A stretch of 64,000 nt of DNA from an uncultured Lacinutrix sp. (GCF_947500325.1 NZ_CANMRQ010000019.1:1-64000); one strand, 5' to 3'; counted from the first letter of the stretch, positions 16,717 through 26,441 are shown. Program-made: numbers and translations. Notes: generated from the sequence alone by a model not told the origin.

Positions 16717-17385
16717 CTAACAATCATCATCACAGCAATTACTATCTTTTACTAATTTACAAGAAGATACAGCAGCTAAAGCACCTAATATTGGAGCAGT
16801 AATATATAGCCATAAGTATTGAAAATTACCTGTAAATAGAGCAGGAGCAATAGAACGAATAGGATTCATAGAAGCTTTAGTCATTGGGCCAGCAAACATG
16901 GCTTCTAATAGAATAACGCCACCAACAGCAATTGCTGCCATAGTTCCAATTTCTTTACTTCCAGTAGAAACATTTATAATAACAACCATTAAAAAGAAAG
17001 TGAGTATAAATTCTAAAATAGCTGCTTTATATGGAGGAAAACCAGTAGCAGGTGTTGTCTCTCCAAGAAATAGACTCTCTGGAAATAGAAAGCATAATAA
17101 GCCACTTGCAAAAACGGCTCCAATTAATTGAGCAAATGCATATTTTGGTACTTCTTTCCAAGAAAACTTTTTTGCGAAGGCAAAACCAATAGAGACAGCT
17201 GGATTAAAATGAGCTCCAGAAATATCTCCAAAAGCATAAATCATAGCCATAACAATTAAACCCCAAACTGCAGCAACTCCTACATGAGATATACTTCCGT
17301 TTGTAATTTCGTTTATAGTCATAGCACCAGTACCACAAAATATCATTGCAAATGTTCCTATAGCTTCGGCGTAATACTTTTTCAT
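16717..17385 (-). CDS. MIP-family channel of the arsenic operon (AqpS-like)
   Basis: A 222-residue, six-helix aquaporin-fold channel. The first NPA motif is normal (HFNPAVSIG). The second reads MNPIRSIAP, NPI in place of NPA, with the following Arg kept. The C-terminus is Cys/Asp-rich (SNCCDDDC). Its position after an arsenate reductase and ArsR points to export of arsenite or organoarsenicals. It overlaps the reductase gene by one base. Confidence 0.9.
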   Translation of the reverse strand: MKKYYAEAIGTFAMIFCGTGAMTINEITNGSISHVGVAAVWGLIVMAMIYAFGDISGAHFNPAVSIGFAFAKKFSWKEVPKYAFAQLIGAVFASGLLCFLFPESLFLGETTPATGFPPYKAAILEFILTFFLMVVIINVSTGSKEIGTMAAIAVGGVILLEAMFAGPMTKASMNPIRSIAPALFTGNFQYLWLYITAPILGALAAVSSCKLVKDSNCCDDDC

Positions 17386-18023
17386 TAGTTATTTTTTACT
17401 TGATTAAATACGTATTTCATTTCTGTGGCAATTTGATTTGAACGCTCTAAATATTTTTCATTTTGTTGAGGTGTATTATCAAACAATTTTGGATCTTCAT
17501 AAGTAATAGGAATTCTTTTTTCTGCTCCAGAAATAAATGGGCAACCTTTATCTGCACTTGAACAGGTCATTATAGCAGCAAAGTTAGAAGACGGATTAAA
17601 ATTTGCATCATATGTTTTAGAAAAACCAATAACTGGATGTGTATTAGTACTAAATTTAATACTATAAATTGGATTCTTTTCAGATGACAAAGTTTCTATC
17701 TCAAATCCACAGTTTTTTAATGTTTCTGCAACTTTGGGAAACAATGCAGTGGCTTCTGTGCCTCCAGAATAACAAGTTACATTTTCTACCGAAAAGTAAA
17801 AAGCCATTACTTGTGCCCATAGTTGAGACAAATGACTTCTACGGGAATTATGTGTGCAAATAAAATTTAATTGAATAGCAGCATTACTATTATATTTCTC
17901 TGTGATGTAGCTAATAAGAGGTTCTAATGTTGCTTTTCTTTCTTTAGTAATTAATGAAACATCTAGAGAATTTATATGTTCCTGTATAGTTTTAAAGGTC
18001 ATTTTTACTTCAGGTTTTATCAT
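17385..18023 (-). CDS. Arsenate reductase-like low-molecular-weight phosphatase
   Basis: A 212-residue protein of the LMW protein-tyrosine-phosphatase/ArsC fold. The P-loop nucleophile motif is visible as FICTHNSRRSHLSQLWA (Cys and Arg of C-x5-R). Further Cys residues (TCYSGGTEA, MTCSSADKGCPF) could carry the disulfide relay of thioredoxin-type arsenate reductases. The product arsenite would leave through the MIP channel coded next. Confidence 0.9.
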   Translation of the reverse strand: MIKPEVKMTFKTIQEHINSLDVSLITKERKATLEPLISYITEKYNSNAAIQLNFICTHNSRRSHLSQLWAQVMAFYFSVENVTCYSGGTEATALFPKVAETLKNCGFEIETLSSEKNPIYSIKFSTNTHPVIGFSKTYDANFNPSSNFAAIMTCSSADKGCPFISGAEKRIPITYEDPKLFDNTPQQNEKYLERSNQIATEMKYVFNQVKNN

Positions 18024-18056
18024 TTTTTGATATTTTTAGTTTGCGCATGACTTGTT

Positions 18057-18548
18057 TTAACAACAACCAGATTCTGGAGTACAACAGGCTTGATCTTGTA
18101 TATTTGAGAGTTTAACTTTAGGTTTCGTAGGAATACCGCATTTATCTTTTGCTAAGCAATCTGTTACTAAAGATGTTAATAAGAAAGTGCCATTTTGGTA
18201 GTCCATTCCAAATTTCTCAATGGTATATTCGCCTTGATATTCTACTTCTATTTCTAAGTTTTCCAGATTTAATGTATCTTCAGATAATTCTATAATTTTT
18301 AATAATTTTTCTGGATGCAATCTGTGGTCATAATCATTAGCATTCCATAATTGAAAATTCACTTTCTTTTCTTGTCTTAAAGTACCACCACAATCAATAA
18401 AGGTTTTAGAGATTTTTCCAATCTCTGTTACATGAAAATGATTAGGAACTAAGTTGCCATTTGGAAGTGTAAATGTTATTGAATCTAATTGCTCTAAATG
18501 TTGTTTTACTTCTATAAGTGTCATATTTTTTTTATTTTCTAACAGCAA
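18057..18548 (-). CDS. DUF6428-type protein of the ars operon
   Basis: A 163-residue protein that starts LIEVKQHLEQLDSITFTLPNG and continues VPNHFHVTEIGKISKTFIDCGGT. The tail carries paired cysteines (QACCTPESGCC). Proteins of this type are found in Bacteroidota ars operons between arsR and arsC; the biochemical role is not established. The Cys tail suggests arsenic binding or sensing. It overlaps arsR by 10 nt. Confidence 0.82.
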   Translation of the reverse strand: MLLENKKNMTLIEVKQHLEQLDSITFTLPNGNLVPNHFHVTEIGKISKTFIDCGGTLRQEKKVNFQLWNANDYDHRLHPEKLLKIIELSEDTLNLENLEIEVEYQGEYTIEKFGMDYQNGTFLLTSLVTDCLAKDKCGIPTKPKVKLSNIQDQACCTPESGCC

Positions 18549-18871
18549 TCACTGTCGTTTATAATGTCTTCATTTAAAAAAGCACCTAATAAGGCTTTCA
18601 TGTTTGTCCAGTTGTCTTTATCTATACAGTAACATACACTTGTACCTTCAACAGTGCCTTTAATTAAGCCTAAGGCTTTTAGTTCTTTTAAATGTTGTGA
18701 TATTGTAGGTTGTGCTAAACCAATTTCGTTAACTAAATCCCCACAAACACAGGCTTTAATTTTAAATAAATGTTGAATAATTGCTACTCGTGCAGGATGT
18801 CCAAAAGCTTTTGCATATAAAGCAATGCTGTTTTGTGTATTTGTAAACATTTCGGTTTTTACTAATCCCAT
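18539..18871 (-). CDS. arsR: ArsR/SmtB-family repressor
   Basis: A 110-residue winged-helix metalloregulator. The As(III) site is ACVCGDLVNEIG (Cys-Val-Cys at the start of the sensing helix). The recognition helix is LAQPTISQHLKELKALGLI, and a further CC is at the C-terminus. It is the first gene of the operon arsR-DUF6428-arsC-MIP. The operator-like sequence at 18883-18898 supports autoregulation. Confidence 0.95.
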   Translation of the reverse strand: MGLVKTEMFTNTQNSIALYAKAFGHPARVAIIQHLFKIKACVCGDLVNEIGLAQPTISQHLKELKALGLIKGTVEGTSVCYCIDKDNWTNMKALLGAFLNEDIINDSDCC

Positions 18872-18882
18872 ATTATTTGTTT

Positions 18883-18898
18883 ATCGCAATGTTACGAT
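18883..18898. promoter_or_regulatory. ArsR operator
   Basis: ATCGCAATGTTACGAT is an imperfect dyad with ATCG/CGAT arms, 11 bp upstream of the arsR start codon, as expected for an autorepressor site. Confidence 0.55.
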
Positions 18899-19012
18899 TA
18901 ATAAAAATGCCTTACAAGTGAAATAGGTTTAATTTAAGGTTTTGTTAACAAGATTAGCTTTTGGATATTCGTAAATTTGAGCTTGATTTATAACTAATAC
19001 ATTGAAAAAATT

Positions 19013-19861
19013 ATGAAAAAATTATTAACTATTGTTTTAGTACTTGCGGTGTCATTTACTATAAACGCACAAATAGAAACGCCACAGCCAAGTCCGTTTT
19101 CTAAAATAGAACAGAAAGTTGGTTTAACAGACGTTACTTTAGAATATTCTAGACCAGGAATGAGAGGTCGTACTATCTTTGGAGATTTAGTGCCATACGG
19201 AAAATTATGGAGAGCTGGAGCTAATAAGAATACTATGATTTCTTTTAGTGATGCAGTAACAATTGGAGGTAAAGAACTAAAAGCTGGAGATTATGCTATT
19301 TTTATAACACCAAATGCTACGTCTTGGGAGGTTGTTTTTTATTCTAATACAGATAACTGGGGAACGCCAAGAGAATGGGATGAATCTAAAGTAGCTGCTA
19401 AAGTAACTACTGAGGTAATGAAAATGCCTATGAAAGTTGAAACATTTACTATGACTTTTGACGATTTAACAAATGATTCTGCAATGTTAGGTATGATTTG
19501 GGAAGATGTTTATACTGCTGTAAAAATTAGTGTTCCTACTGCTAAAAAAGTAGAAGCTAGTATCTCTAAAGTAATGAATGGACCAGCTGCTGGAGATTAT
19601 TTTTCTGCTGCACGTTATAACTTAGAGTCTAATGGAGATATTAAAGAAGCTGTTAAATGGATAGATAAAGCTGTAGAGATGACTAAAGCTGAACCTCGTT
19701 TCTGGTATTTACGTCAACAATCTTTAATCCATGCAAAAGCTGGAAACAAAAAAGGAGCTATTAAAGCTGCTAAAGCGTCTTTAGCTGGTGCTGAAAAAGC
19801 AAACAATGCTGATTACGTGAAAATGAACAAAGAGTCTTTAAAAGAATGGGGAGCAATGTAA
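19013..19861 (+). CDS. DUF2911 secreted protein with TPR-like C-terminus
   Basis: A 282-residue protein with a Sec signal peptide (residues 1-19, ending INAQ). The DUF2911 core is clear: VTLEYSRPGMRGRTIFGDLVPYGKLWRAGANK and KELKAGDYAIF. The last 80 residues are helical repeats (EAVKWIDKAVEM, KKGAIKAAKASLAGAEKA). Common in Bacteroidota periplasm; function unknown. A single transcription unit ended at 19881-19912. Confidence 0.92.
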   Translation: MKKLLTIVLVLAVSFTINAQIETPQPSPFSKIEQKVGLTDVTLEYSRPGMRGRTIFGDLVPYGKLWRAGANKNTMISFSDAVTIGGKELKAGDYAIFITPNATSWEVVFYSNTDNWGTPREWDESKVAAKVTTEVMKMPMKVETFTMTFDDLTNDSAMLGMIWEDVYTAVKISVPTAKKVEASISKVMNGPAAGDYFSAARYNLESNGDIKEAVKWIDKAVEMTKAEPRFWYLRQQSLIHAKAGNKKGAIKAAKASLAGAEKANNADYVKMNKESLKEWGAM

Positions 19862-19880
19862 TATTGTTTTCTTAGATATT

Positions 19881-19912
19881 AAAAAGCGCGATCGAGAGAT
19901 TGCGCTTTTTTA
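19881..19912 (+). terminator. Terminator of the DUF2911 gene
   Basis: AAAAAGCGCGATC and GATTGCGCTTTTTT form a 12-bp stem with one mismatch around a GAGA loop, followed by T-rich sequence. Confidence 0.85.
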
Positions 19913-19963
19913 TTTTATAAGGGGCTTTTTCAAATCACGCGAATTGATTTAAATTTCACTTAT

Positions 19964-20335
19964 TTATACGTGTTGGTCTACTAATATGGCATTGCCGTCT
20001 GGATCTAGAACAACAAAACTTGCTGGTCCAGAAGTTGATTCATCTGCTTCTGTTTCTAGTTTGATATTATTCGCTTTTAAATGTTTTTGTATGGTTCTTA
20101 CATCATCAAAATTATCTAATGTTTTGGCATTTTCATCCCAACCAGGATTAAATGTTAGTATATTATTTTCAAACATGCCTTGAAATAAGCCAATAAGTGC
20201 ATTGCCATTTTTCATGATGAGATAATTGTTTTCTAATTGTCCAGCAAAAACAGAAAAACCTAAGGTTTCGTAAAATGCTTTCGATGCCTTAATATCTTTT
20301 ACAGCAAGACTTGCTGAAAATGCGCCTAGTTTCAT
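19964..20335 (-). CDS. VOC (glyoxalase-like) family protein
   Basis: A 123-residue vicinal-oxygen-chelate protein from the ATG at 20335 (MKLGAFSASLAVKDIKASKAFYETLGFSVF). The frame stays open 15 codons upstream, but this start fits the family. It contains a TSGPASFVVLDPDGNAILVDQH end, which usually carries the last metal ligand. Substrate unknown. Confidence 0.88.
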   Translation of the reverse strand: MKLGAFSASLAVKDIKASKAFYETLGFSVFAGQLENNYLIMKNGNALIGLFQGMFENNILTFNPGWDENAKTLDNFDDVRTIQKHLKANNIKLETEADESTSGPASFVVLDPDGNAILVDQHV

Positions 20336-20365
20336 AATATTTAGTATTGGTTGAATTATAAAGAT

Positions 20366-20397
20366 AAAAAAAGCACTCATTTTTTAATGAATGCTTA
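20366..20397 (-). terminator. Terminator of the symporter operon
   Basis: Minus strand: AAGCATTCATT and AATGAGTGCTT pair with one mismatch around an A-rich loop, then seven T. Confidence 0.75.
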
Positions 20398-20505
20398 TAA
20401 TAAATATTATTTGATGGTGTTATTCTTTTTTTTCTAACAATAGACCTTCACTCCATATTAAACTTAATATTATTGATAACCTTATTTTTTTCATTACACT
20501 ACTAA

Positions 20506-22206
20506 TTACTCAACAACACCAGCTTGCTTATTAGCTGCTTGTAACAAACACGCTATAGCAATTACAATGGCGCAACCAACAAAATTTAACCATAAAAACG
20601 GTAGATTAATTAGTTCGTATTTGTCTAATAAAAATAGCGTTATTACAATCACTTGCGTAATTAAAGCTGCAGTAAAAACAGCGTTAGATTTTACAAATTT
20701 GAAGAAGAATGCTAATAAGAATATACCTAATACATTACCATAAAATACAGAACCTATAATATTAACTAGTTGTATTAAATTCTCTGCGAGATTCGCGACA
20801 CAGGCGACTCCAATAGCAACAATTCCCCAAGCTAGAGTAAACCAACGTGATGCTTTTACCATATCTGCTTCGCTTTTTTCGCTAGTATTGCGCTTGTATA
20901 AGTCGATTGTTGTTGTACTAGCTAAAGCATTTAACTCACTAGATGTACTTGACATTGCTGCACTTAAAATAACAGCTAGTAATAAACCTATTAGACCTTT
21001 TGGTAAGTTGTTAAGAATGAAGTTTATAAATACATAATCTTTATCATTGCTTTCTACTTTTAGATCTTGTGCATCTCCAGCTTTTTCAATAAGCGCTTTG
21101 GCTTGCTGTCTTAAAACTTCATTTTCAGTATTTAATTTAGCGATAGAAGCTGCATCATTAGTTGCATTAGAAGAAACATAATCGTTAATTGCTTTTTTCT
21201 TAACAGCAAATAAGGCTTCGTTTTTTTTCTGAATAGCCTTATATTCATCTGCATACTCAGAATTTAAAACCACTTCTGTTGCAGTAGGATTAAAATTTAT
21301 TGGTGCTTGATTAAATTGATAAAATACAAACACCATTACACCTACAAATAGAATAAAGAATTGCATAGGTACTTTTAATAATCCATTAAAAATTAAACCT
21401 AATTGCATTTCCTTTACAGATTTGCCAGATAAGTAACGCTGCACTTGACTTTGATCTGTACCAAAATAAGATAGCATTAAAAAGGTACCACCAATTAAAC
21501 CAGTCCAAATTGTATAGCGGTTATTTAAATCGAAAGAGAAATCTAAAACTTCCATTTTACCACTTGCACCAGCAATATCAACTGCTTTTGAAAAAGTAAT
21601 ATCATCAGGTAATTGATTTAATATTAAAATAAAAGCAATAACCATTCCTGTGAAAATGACAACCATTTGGTGTTTTTGAGTTACGTTTACAGCTTTCGTT
21701 CCTCCAGAAACAGTATAAATAATAACTAAAATTCCAATAATTACATTCAACAATAATAGATTCCAGCCTAATACCGCAGATAATATTATAGCAGGGGCAA
21801 AAATGGTAATTCCTGCAGCCAATCCACGTTGAATTAAGAATAAAATAGCTGTTAAAGTTCTGGTTTTTAAATCGAAACGACTTTCCAAAAACTCATAAGC
21901 TGTGTATACTTTTAAACGGTGATATAAAGGAATAAATACCATACAAATAACCACCATAGCAATAGGTAAACCAAAGTAGAATTGAACAAAGCCCATTCCA
22001 TCATTAAAGGCTTGTCCTGGAGTAGACAGAAATGTTATTGCACTGGCTTGTGTAGCCATTACAGATAAGCCAATTGTCCACCATTTTGAAGTACTACCTC
22101 CTTTTAAATAGTCTTCTACATTTTTACTACCACGTGTTTGTAATGTACCATATACTACTATGGTTAAAAGTGTTCCTATAAGAACAATCCAATCTAATGT
22201 TTGCAT
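20506..22206 (-). CDS. Sodium:solute symporter (SSS family)
   Basis: A 566-residue membrane transporter with 13 or so helices. It has the SSS start (LDWIVLIGTLLTIVVYGTLQTRGSKNVEDYLKGGSTSKWW), the sodium-site region ATQASAITFLSTPGQAF, and the FILNNLPKGLIGLLLAVILSAAMSSTSSELNALAS signature. A cytoplasmic or periplasmic insertion (about 320-375) is rich in Ala/Lys. It is in an operon with the PIG-L protein and a 33-residue membrane peptide. Confidence 0.95.
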   Translation of the reverse strand: MQTLDWIVLIGTLLTIVVYGTLQTRGSKNVEDYLKGGSTSKWWTIGLSVMATQASAITFLSTPGQAFNDGMGFVQFYFGLPIAMVVICMVFIPLYHRLKVYTAYEFLESRFDLKTRTLTAILFLIQRGLAAGITIFAPAIILSAVLGWNLLLLNVIIGILVIIYTVSGGTKAVNVTQKHQMVVIFTGMVIAFILILNQLPDDITFSKAVDIAGASGKMEVLDFSFDLNNRYTIWTGLIGGTFLMLSYFGTDQSQVQRYLSGKSVKEMQLGLIFNGLLKVPMQFFILFVGVMVFVFYQFNQAPINFNPTATEVVLNSEYADEYKAIQKKNEALFAVKKKAINDYVSSNATNDAASIAKLNTENEVLRQQAKALIEKAGDAQDLKVESNDKDYVFINFILNNLPKGLIGLLLAVILSAAMSSTSSELNALASTTTIDLYKRNTSEKSEADMVKASRWFTLAWGIVAIGVACVANLAENLIQLVNIIGSVFYGNVLGIFLLAFFFKFVKSNAVFTAALITQVIVITLFLLDKYELINLPFLWLNFVGCAIVIAIACLLQAANKQAGVVE

Positions 22207-22208
22207 AG

Positions 22209-22310
22209 TTAAAAGGCTTTCGTAATGAAGTAAAAGATTATTATATAAAGCGCGTTAGCTACTAAAACAGCTGTATAAAGTGATTTCCACTTGTATTTAG
22301 ATTGTTCCAT
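22209..22310 (-). CDS. 33-residue single-helix membrane peptide
   Basis: ATG at 22310 follows directly on the PIG-L TAA stop (TAAATG), and its own stop lies two bases before the symporter ATG, so all three genes look translationally coupled. The peptide begins MEQSKYKWKSLY and then has one helix (TAVLVANALYIIIFYFI). It could be an accessory subunit of the symporter. No family name is known to me. Confidence 0.65.
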   Translation of the reverse strand: MEQSKYKWKSLYTAVLVANALYIIIFYFITKAF

Positions 22311-24839
22311 TTAGTTTTTTATTTCTTGGTTAGTAGTTATATTTTCTTTTCCTATAGATAGCATATTTGCAAATAGGCGATAAGCTCCAGATACACCAGC
22401 TGGAAATTCTCTAAAGAAACTTAAACCAGTATAGATATAATGACCTTTACCATGTTTTGCAACTAATAGACTTCCTTTTTTAGAAGATTCTCCTTTATCG
22501 TTCATTGCTAATAGTGGAGTAAATTCTTTAGCCCATTCGTTAGGGAAATATAAACCACGCTCTTGAGTCCAACCTTCAAAGTCTTTAGCTGTTATCTTGT
22601 TAGGCACATTCATTAATTCATGGTTTGGTTCTAGAATTTTTACTTCAGCAAATTCATCTGTAACACGATCTCTAGACAACTTTAATTTGTATGGTGCGAC
22701 ATTATCAACTTTTACTCTATGACTTGTATTGTATTGCACAATCATATTACCACCATTCTCAACAAAATCGAATAGTGTTTGCTGTTTAAATTTTAATGCC
22801 TCTACTGTATTATATGCACGAATTCCTACAACTACTGCATCAAACTGACTTAATCTTTGAGCAGTAATGTCTTCTGGTTTAATAATAACTACATTATAAC
22901 CAATTTGCTCTAAGCTTTCAGGAACAACATCTCCAGCACCTACAATATAAGCAATGTTTTCGCCTTTCTTTTTAATATCTAAACGTACAATTTTACTTTC
23001 GCTTGGTAATAATACTGTTTGAAACGGAATATGCTCGTAGTTAATTTCTATAAGTTCTTTTGTATAGGTTTTATCTCCAATAATAACTCTGGGTTTTAAT
23101 AAACCTTCACTTTGGTTCTTTGGAGGAATAACAGTAAAAACTATAGTTTGCTCTTGTCCTTTATTGGCAATATTTATTTTTTGCTTTTTAGGAAAAACAC
23201 TCCAATCTTTAGGGTACTCCATTTCTATATAGCCTTCTACATTATCTCTACCAGCTTTTACAATTACTGGAATTTCTTTTTGCTGGTCATTTTCGAAAAT
23301 AATTACTTTTTCAGCAATTTTAGCAGAAGCTTCTGGTATAATTTCAAAAGGTCTGTATAGCTCACCTTTGTCTGGTTTAGAATATCTGTAAACGATATCT
23401 TTTGTTATAGTTAAAGGCTTGTTATTTACCTTTAAGTTGAAAATAACTGTTAGTGCTCTTGGTGTTTCAGGCTTACCAATTAAACTTTTATCTTCTACAG
23501 TATACATTCCTAAACTTCCCTTTTTATCTAACCAATAAGGTGTTGTTGGTTTTGCATTTGTTGAAAGGCTAACCGTTTCTTTAAAATTAAACTTTTCATT
23601 TGCTTTTAAAGATTGAGTTTTTAGTGTTGCAGTTTTATTAGTTGAAATATTATAAGAGACTAACTCTATATTAGCCGTGCTTCTATTTAAAACTTCAAGG
23701 TTAACATCTATACTTTGACCTGGGCTTGAAGTTGGTGTGTTTGAAGACGCTTCAAGATATAAACCAGCACAGGCTTGAATAATGTTATCTATTTCTTCAG
23801 TTTTAATCGTTTTCCAATGATTATTGTCAATTTTTTTAATTAATTCTCGAGCAGTCATTAAATCATTAATATGAGCTGCTGGATTTTGAAAATTGAAATC
23901 TGTTTCTACTTTATTTAGAATATTATATACAAAATTTCCATTTTTCACTCTATTCCAACTGGTATCAATACCATCAAAAATATTTGATTTGTCTTTAGGT
24001 AAATCTCCTTTTATAAGTTCTACATATTCTGTTTGAGAACCGCGTTGCGTTAACCTACCAAAGCCTTGGCATAAGTGCTTACTACTAGCTAATGAGGCTA
24101 CTTCATTGTTAGATAGGCCTTTTGATGGGTAATATACACCAATGTCAAAATTTAAAAGCTTAGATTTATCTGCTTTTTTGAACTTTTCTCTACTACCATA
24201 AAACCACCAAGAAGTATTAAAAAACTCACGTTTTGGTTGCCATGTACCATATTTTTTTATTTGCTCTGGATAAGCAGATTTGTCGTTTGCTAAATCAAAA
24301 GCCTCCAAGCTTAACATCGCAGAACTAGTATGATGTCCATGAGTGCTTCCTGGATTTCTATGATTAAAACGGTTTATTATAATATCTGGTTTAAATTCTC
24401 TTATGGCTAATACAACATCACTTAATACTTCATCTTTATTCCAAATTGCTAATGTTTCGTCTGGATGCTTAGAGTATCCAAAATCGTTAGCTCTTGTAAA
24501 GCGTTGTTGTCCGCCATCGGTTCTTCTAGCAGCTAATAATTCTTGTGTTCTTATAACGCCTAATAATTCTCTAATTTCTGGACCAATTAAGTTTTGTCCT
24601 CCATCACCACGAGTTAAAGATAGATAAGCAGTTCTGGCTTTAACATGGTTAGACATATAAGAGATTAACCTTGTGTTTTCATCATCTGGATGCGCAGCAA
24701 CATATAAAACAGAACCTAAAAAATTGAGTTTTTTTATTGCATCGTGAATTTCAGAAGCGTTTAGTTTTTGTGGCTGTTGCGCATTACTTATGTTAGCGAT
24801 TAGTATAGTAAGTAGGAGTGTAGCAATTATTTTTCGCAT
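22311..24839 (-). CDS. Secreted PIG-L family deacetylase, large form
   Basis: About 842 residues from the ATG at 24839, with a Sec signal peptide ending ISNAQ. The PIG-L domain (residues about 30-290) has the metal motif YVAAHPDDENT (His-x-Asp-Asp) and the later GSTHGHHTSS histidines. The rest has NPCBM/beta-sandwich-like segments and a C-terminal Rossmann/GATase-like part (VVVGIRAYNTVEALKF, GGNMIVQYNTS). The family removes acetyl groups from GlcNAc-type sugars; the long form with a symporter downstream suggests extracellular sugar processing and uptake. Confidence 0.88.
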   Translation of the reverse strand: MRKIIATLLLTILIANISNAQQPQKLNASEIHDAIKKLNFLGSVLYVAAHPDDENTRLISYMSNHVKARTAYLSLTRGDGGQNLIGPEIRELLGVIRTQELLAARRTDGGQQRFTRANDFGYSKHPDETLAIWNKDEVLSDVVLAIREFKPDIIINRFNHRNPGSTHGHHTSSAMLSLEAFDLANDKSAYPEQIKKYGTWQPKREFFNTSWWFYGSREKFKKADKSKLLNFDIGVYYPSKGLSNNEVASLASSKHLCQGFGRLTQRGSQTEYVELIKGDLPKDKSNIFDGIDTSWNRVKNGNFVYNILNKVETDFNFQNPAAHINDLMTARELIKKIDNNHWKTIKTEEIDNIIQACAGLYLEASSNTPTSSPGQSIDVNLEVLNRSTANIELVSYNISTNKTATLKTQSLKANEKFNFKETVSLSTNAKPTTPYWLDKKGSLGMYTVEDKSLIGKPETPRALTVIFNLKVNNKPLTITKDIVYRYSKPDKGELYRPFEIIPEASAKIAEKVIIFENDQQKEIPVIVKAGRDNVEGYIEMEYPKDWSVFPKKQKINIANKGQEQTIVFTVIPPKNQSEGLLKPRVIIGDKTYTKELIEINYEHIPFQTVLLPSESKIVRLDIKKKGENIAYIVGAGDVVPESLEQIGYNVVIIKPEDITAQRLSQFDAVVVGIRAYNTVEALKFKQQTLFDFVENGGNMIVQYNTSHRVKVDNVAPYKLKLSRDRVTDEFAEVKILEPNHELMNVPNKITAKDFEGWTQERGLYFPNEWAKEFTPLLAMNDKGESSKKGSLLVAKHGKGHYIYTGLSFFREFPAGVSGAYRLFANMLSIGKENITTNQEIKN

Positions 24840-24938
24840 TGTTTTGTTTTCAATTTGAATGATTTTCAAATATAAACAATCACTTTTCTAATATTGGATT
24901 TTAGGTTTTCTTTAACGTAATGTTTAACTCTGTTTGAA

Positions 24939-25457
24939 TTATAAAACAGCATTTTTTTCTAATAATGTCACTGCTTTTTGAAGTAGTAAATTATTGGGGT
25001 AAGTTACAAGGTCTCCATTTTCTTTTCTTAAGTGTAATTGAAAAGATCGTATATCTTCAATAACAGCAGTTATCTCTAGTTCTTTATCATGGATTTGTAT
25101 TTTATCTCCTATTTTATATGGAAAAGAGAAGAACATTACTATTCCAGAAGTAACATTGCTTAAAATAGACCAATTGGCAAATAAAGTAATACCAAGAATA
25201 GCAAAGACAGACGAAAATACAACCACTAAATCTTCAATATTTACACCTAAAACAAAAGCTTCAACAAGTAAGGCTATCATTAAAAATGTTACTGTAACAT
25301 AGCGACCAATAAGTTTAATTCGTCCTATATTCTTTAACTTAGATTTTCCTATTCTCCTTAAAATTAATCTAACAATAAATTGCACAATAAAGAAAATTCC
25401 AAAGACTATTAAAGAATTTATAAGTTCGTTTTGATAGGTTTTTAAAAAAGAATTCAT
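24939..25457 (-). CDS. Small MscS-type mechanosensitive channel
   Basis: A 172-residue protein with three N-terminal helices followed by the MscS beta domain start (FANWSILSNVTSGIVMFFSFPYKIGDKIQIHDKELEITAVIEDI). The pore helix is in the LGITLFANWSILSNVTSGIV part. It lacks most of the cytoplasmic C-terminal vestibule seen in MscS, so it is a short form of the family. Confidence 0.88.
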   Translation of the reverse strand: MNSFLKTYQNELINSLIVFGIFFIVQFIVRLILRRIGKSKLKNIGRIKLIGRYVTVTFLMIALLVEAFVLGVNIEDLVVVFSSVFAILGITLFANWSILSNVTSGIVMFFSFPYKIGDKIQIHDKELEITAVIEDIRSFQLHLRKENGDLVTYPNNLLLQKAVTLLEKNAVL

Positions 25458-25491
25458 ACACTATAATAAGAGTATAAATATAGTACAGAAG

Positions 25492-26412
25492 TTATTCTAA
25501 CTGAAGTGTTTTACGTAAAATTTCATCTTTATTACTATTTTTATTCCAATAAGCAGATTTAATAGTTTTTAACTTTGTTGCTTTAGTCGTTTTACCATCT
25601 ATAGTTTCTTCCCAACTTGTAATGTCATAAGGAAAGTTTGTATTAAAATTAATACTTAACGTTCGTTTTAAATCTGGAAATCTAAGCGTATAATTACCGT
25701 CTTTTAATTCTGCAATTGCATTATATGCTTTAAGGGGTTTGTGTTTTAAACGCACAAGTTCTAAAGCAGGAATAATTTCTAGTTCTCCTGTAGGTAGACT
25801 TTTAGGAGCTATACGTAATTGTGTCCATAATTCATTTTCTAAAATGGCTTTGTTTAAATTAAAATTTTTATCGGCTTCACCTTCAAAATAAGAGTGAGAA
25901 TTAACTTCAAATTGGTCTCTATTATTTAGTTGTGTATAGGCATGGCCACACCATTCTTGAACAGAACAACTCGTCTTAATAGCATGTTGGTTATTTGCTA
26001 TTGGGTAAAACGTACTTTGCATAATAGAATACGGATAAATACCTGTGTTAAATTTTTTAGTAGCATTTAATTTTAAAACATTAATATTAGATGGATTATT
26101 GTAATCTGCTTTTACTTGTGCTTTTGTTAAAAATGGTTCAGTAACATATACTAAAACGGCCGTACCATTTCTAGTTTCTCCATAACGTGATTGCTCAAGT
26201 TTATACGATGAAATTTCTGCTTCTCCAGCATACCAATACTCATTAAATTGTTTTGTAGGTTTAAAAGCTTCAGTTTTTACTAGTGCTTTTGTTTCGGTTT
26301 CTGGTTTTGCTATAGCAAGTGTTTTGTCTTCTGTATGTTTACATGAGCCTAAAATGCATAAGAGACCAATAATTCCCCAAAAGATTAATTCGGCTTTAAA
26401 TATCTTTTTCAT
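25492..26412 (-). CDS. Lipoprotein of unknown function
   Basis: A 306-residue protein with a lipobox LLCILGSC at residues 17-24 and a low-complexity Lys/Thr/Glu linker. The conserved-looking core holds EYWYAGEAEISSYKLEQSRYGE and SCSVQEWCGHAYTQLNNR. Database entries near maf genes sometimes carry the name septum formation inhibitor by transfer; nothing here supports that activity. It starts 29 nt after the maf stop and is probably in the same operon. Confidence 0.8.
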   Translation of the reverse strand: MKKIFKAELIFWGIIGLLCILGSCKHTEDKTLAIAKPETETKALVKTEAFKPTKQFNEYWYAGEAEISSYKLEQSRYGETRNGTAVLVYVTEPFLTKAQVKADYNNPSNINVLKLNATKKFNTGIYPYSIMQSTFYPIANNQHAIKTSCSVQEWCGHAYTQLNNRDQFEVNSHSYFEGEADKNFNLNKAILENELWTQLRIAPKSLPTGELEIIPALELVRLKHKPLKAYNAIAELKDGNYTLRFPDLKRTLSINFNTNFPYDITSWEETIDGKTTKATKLKTIKSAYWNKNSNKDEILRKTLQLE

Positions 26413-26441
26413 CGTATTAGATTTTATATAAAAATACGATT

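Noticed and set aside
25492-26412. Septum formation inhibitor for the lipoprotein next to maf
   Set aside because: The name belongs to the maf gene; the lipoprotein has none of the Maf motifs.
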